Assembly: GCA_964524125.1 (NCBI GenBank)
Contig: CAZGBY010000021.1
Span: 1-26,004 of the forward strand
Direction of reading: 5' to 3'
Source of the DNA: CAG-307 sp964524125
Lineage (GTDB): Bacteria > Bacillota_I > Bacilli_A > Acholeplasmatales > Anaeroplasmataceae
DNA length: 26,004 nucleotides
This document shows positions 25,217 to 26,004 of this stretch, one piece after another. The notes beneath the pieces are model-generated. The model was given only the letters and a program-made list of their open reading frames with translations. It had not been told where the DNA came from and made no database searches. The translations under genes were made by a program, and so were the position numbers. How positions within the stretch are numbered: the stretch's first letter is position 1; the number at the start of each line of letters is the position of its first letter.

Positions 25217-25302
25217 AAAAAGATATCTCCTTTACTTCCCAATATAAAGCGTTGAGAATGCTTGAGAGAGATACCATAGTAGAATTTAAAAAAATAACAC
25301 AT
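25213..25302 (-). CDS. Possible leader ORF (29 aa) upstream of toxin, copy 1
   Basis: ATG at 25300-25302 follows GGAGGTGAT, a nine-base match to the 16S anti-SD, with four bases between. The frame (MCYFFKFYYGISLKHSQ...) ends in TGA overlapping the toxin TTG by two bases (TTGA). Translation could be coupled to the toxin, as mok is to hok. The encoded sequence is not kept in copy 2, so the act of translation, not the product, may matter. Confidence 0.45.
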   Translation of the reverse strand: MCYFFKFYYGISLKHSQRFILGSKGDIFF

Positions 25303-25354
25303 AGGCATCACCTCCAAAAAAGGAGCAGCACCGTCTAATAGACTTCCTAGAATT

Positions 25355-25383
25355 ATTATAACATGAGAGATTTTTGTTTGCAA
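25355..25383 (-). promoter_or_regulatory. Promoter of toxin mRNA, copy 1
   Basis: On the minus strand TTGCAA (25378-25383), 17-bp spacer, and TATAAT (25355-25360) with an extended TGn. The transcript would start near 25348, about 130 nt before the toxin TTG, leaving a long structured leader. Confidence 0.8.
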
Positions 25384-25484
25384 CGTGACGACTTTAAATT
25401 TTACTTTGAAGTATTAAATGGACAGTTGTGATAAAGAATGGGATAAAAAAACGTTAAAAAAACGTTAAAAAAAAATCATAATAC

Positions 25485-25513
25485 TTGATAATTTTGATTT
25501 AATAGCATATAAT
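25485..25513 (+). promoter_or_regulatory. Promoter of antitoxin RNA, copy 2
   Basis: TTGATA at 25485-25490, 17-bp spacer, TATAAT at 25508-25513, the same as in copy 1. Confidence 0.8.
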
Positions 25514-25519
25514 ATAAAT

Positions 25520-25597
25520 AGAAGGAAGCCTATTTAACAGGCTACTCCAAAATGTTTAATAATTTAGAGAAAGCACCGTTGCAGCGGTGTTTTTTTT
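25520..25597 (+). ncRNA. Antitoxin small RNA, copy 2
   Basis: A predicted RNA of about 78 nt ending in the same CACCG-TTGCAG-CGGTG hairpin, followed by eight T. The 5' hairpin has a loop two bases shorter than in copy 1, and the stretch between it and the terminator differs (AATGTTTAAT in place of GTAATAAAT). The pairing segments AGGCTACTCCAAA and AGCACCGT are unchanged, so cross-talk between the two modules is probable unless the small differences discriminate. Confidence 0.72.
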
Positions 25598-25606
25598 CTC
25601 TAAATT
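25561..25606. terminator. Shared bidirectional terminator hairpin, copy 2
   Basis: Inner stem CACCG (25574-25578) and CGGTG (25585-25589), loop TTGCAG, eight T on the plus strand, and the outer AATTTAGAG/CTCTAAATT arm as in copy 1. Confidence 0.75.
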
Positions 25607-25613
25607 AATAACC

Positions 25614-25724
25614 TTATTTCTTAAAGAAATAAGAAAGAATAGATTCACCAATTCTTATTAGAATTTCAGCAAGAATTATTGCCAAAACTTCGATAAGAAC
25701 CGATAAAAGAAATTCTAATATCAA
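25614..25724 (-). CDS. Small hydrophobic type I toxin peptide, copy 2 (36 aa)
   Basis: The 36-residue peptide begins (M)ILEFLLSVLIEVLAIIL and is otherwise identical to copy 1; the two differences (residues 3 and 6) are both to leucine, making the N-terminus more hydrophobic. The TTG start (25722-25724) again follows AAAGGAGAT (25732-25740). An in-frame TGA lies eight codons upstream of the TTG with no ATG or GTG between, which confirms the unusual start. The shared hairpin lies just beyond the stop. Confidence 0.75.
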   Translation of the reverse strand: MILEFLLSVLIEVLAIILAEILIRIGESILSYFFKK

Positions 25725-25751
25725 AATAGATATCTCCTTTTCTTCTCAAAA

Positions 25752-25808
25752 TTAAAAGCTTTTGAGAATGCTTGAGAGAGATACCAAGTAAAATGTAAAA
25801 ATATACAT
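25752..25808 (-). CDS. Possible leader ORF (18 aa) upstream of toxin, copy 2
   Basis: ATG at 25806-25808 follows GGAGGTGAT with four bases between. The frame (MYIFTFYLVSLSSILKSF) stops about 27 bases before the toxin TTG, not overlapping it. A 4-bp length difference against copy 1 shifts the reading frame, so the peptide is not conserved although its ribosome site is. Confidence 0.4.
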   Translation of the reverse strand: MYIFTFYLVSLSSILKSF

Positions 25809-25861
25809 AGGCATCACCTCCAAAAAAAGGAGCAGCACCGTCTAATAGACTTCCTAAATTT

Positions 25862-25890
25862 ATTATAACATGAGAGATTTTTGTTTGCAA
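25862..25890 (-). promoter_or_regulatory. Promoter of toxin mRNA, copy 2
   Basis: Minus-strand TTGCAA (25885-25890), 17-bp spacer, TATAAT (25862-25867) with extended TGn, identical to copy 1. Confidence 0.8.
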
Positions 25891-26004
25891 CGTGACAACT
25901 TTAACTTTGATCTATTGAATGGACAGTCATGACAAATTATAGATGTTAAAGTTCAGTCGTAAATTACAATAAATAAATTTATAATTTAATAAATCTAATA
26001 ACAA

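Larger units (their letters stand above)
24967..25426. repeat. Tandem toxin-antitoxin unit, copy 1
   Basis: This unit of about 460 bp reappears 508 bp later (25475-25927) in the same orientation. Promoters, shared hairpin, peptide gene and leader elements are nearly identical between copies, while the leader-ORF segment (about 25217-25300) and the outer flanks differ. Each unit is a complete convergent gene pair. The separating spacer (25427-25474) is A-rich and contains AAAAAAACGTT twice in a row. Confidence 0.9.
25475..25927. repeat. Tandem toxin-antitoxin unit, copy 2
   Basis: Second copy of the unit at 24967-25426, about 453 bp. It keeps both promoters, the bidirectional hairpin, the 36-codon peptide and the leader ribosome site. 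Both units end in the shared sequence ATGGACAGT. Nothing recognisable lies in the remaining 77 bases to the window edge. Confidence 0.9.

Noticed and set aside
25445..25467. AAAAAAACGTT repeated twice between the two toxin units, and CATTTAACA twice at 24933-24950
   Set aside because: Short A-rich tandem duplications; too few and too simple to be called a CRISPR, iteron or attachment site.
25666..25890. A 74-codon minus-strand reading frame across the second repeat unit
   Set aside because: Its start lies upstream of the predicted transcript start, it overlaps the toxin in a different frame, and the frame is broken in the first copy, whereas the 36-codon toxin frame is conserved in both.

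Overview
The window is very AT-rich bacterial DNA. It has short gaps, clear Shine-Dalgarno sites, and TAA, TAG and TGA all used as stops, so UGA is not recoded as tryptophan. Gene content (SepF, a T-box leader on ileS, DeoC/DeoD, MgtE, YchF, lipoproteins with an M60 peptidase core) points to a low-GC Firmicutes lineage. The base composition and the mucin-protease-type lipoproteins suggest an uncultured gut member of the Bacilli (Erysipelotrichales/RF39-like); that placement is inference.

Layout, left to right: (1) the 3' part of ychF and its terminator. (2) A promoter followed by a tightly packed four-gene set: three genes for a Wadjet/MukBEF-like SMC complex (jetA, jetB, jetC), then sepF. 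No jetD nuclease gene is present. (3) An isoleucine T-box leader and ileS, with surE overlapping the end of ileS. Next is an unrecognised gene whose own consensus promoter lies over the surE stop codon. (4) deoC and deoD, overlapping, then a terminator and mgtE. (5) A possible structured RNA or attenuated leader ahead of an unrecognised membrane protein, then an unrecognised TPR protein. (6) Two adjacent paralogous lipoproteins of about 1,150-1,200 residues, each with an M60-type HEYNH site, a discoidin-like (F5/8 type C) domain and an extra C-terminal beta-rich domain. (7) A 1.1-kb stretch without ordinary genes, holding two tandem copies of an approximately 455-bp unit.

Each tandem unit looks like a type I toxin-antitoxin module with the convergent layout of the Fst/par family. 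The minus strand carries a promoter, a 5' leader with an unusually strong ribosome site, and a 36-residue hydrophobic peptide starting at TTG. The plus strand carries a promoter and an approximately 78-nt RNA that ends at a hairpin shared by both transcripts. Two short direct repeats would let the small RNA pair with the toxin mRNA leader. This double module and the JetABC-SepF arrangement are the two most interesting parts of the window.

Several gene starts were moved downstream of the longest possible reading frame because the upstream codon lies in a terminator or promoter, or because a better ribosome site fits the downstream codon.
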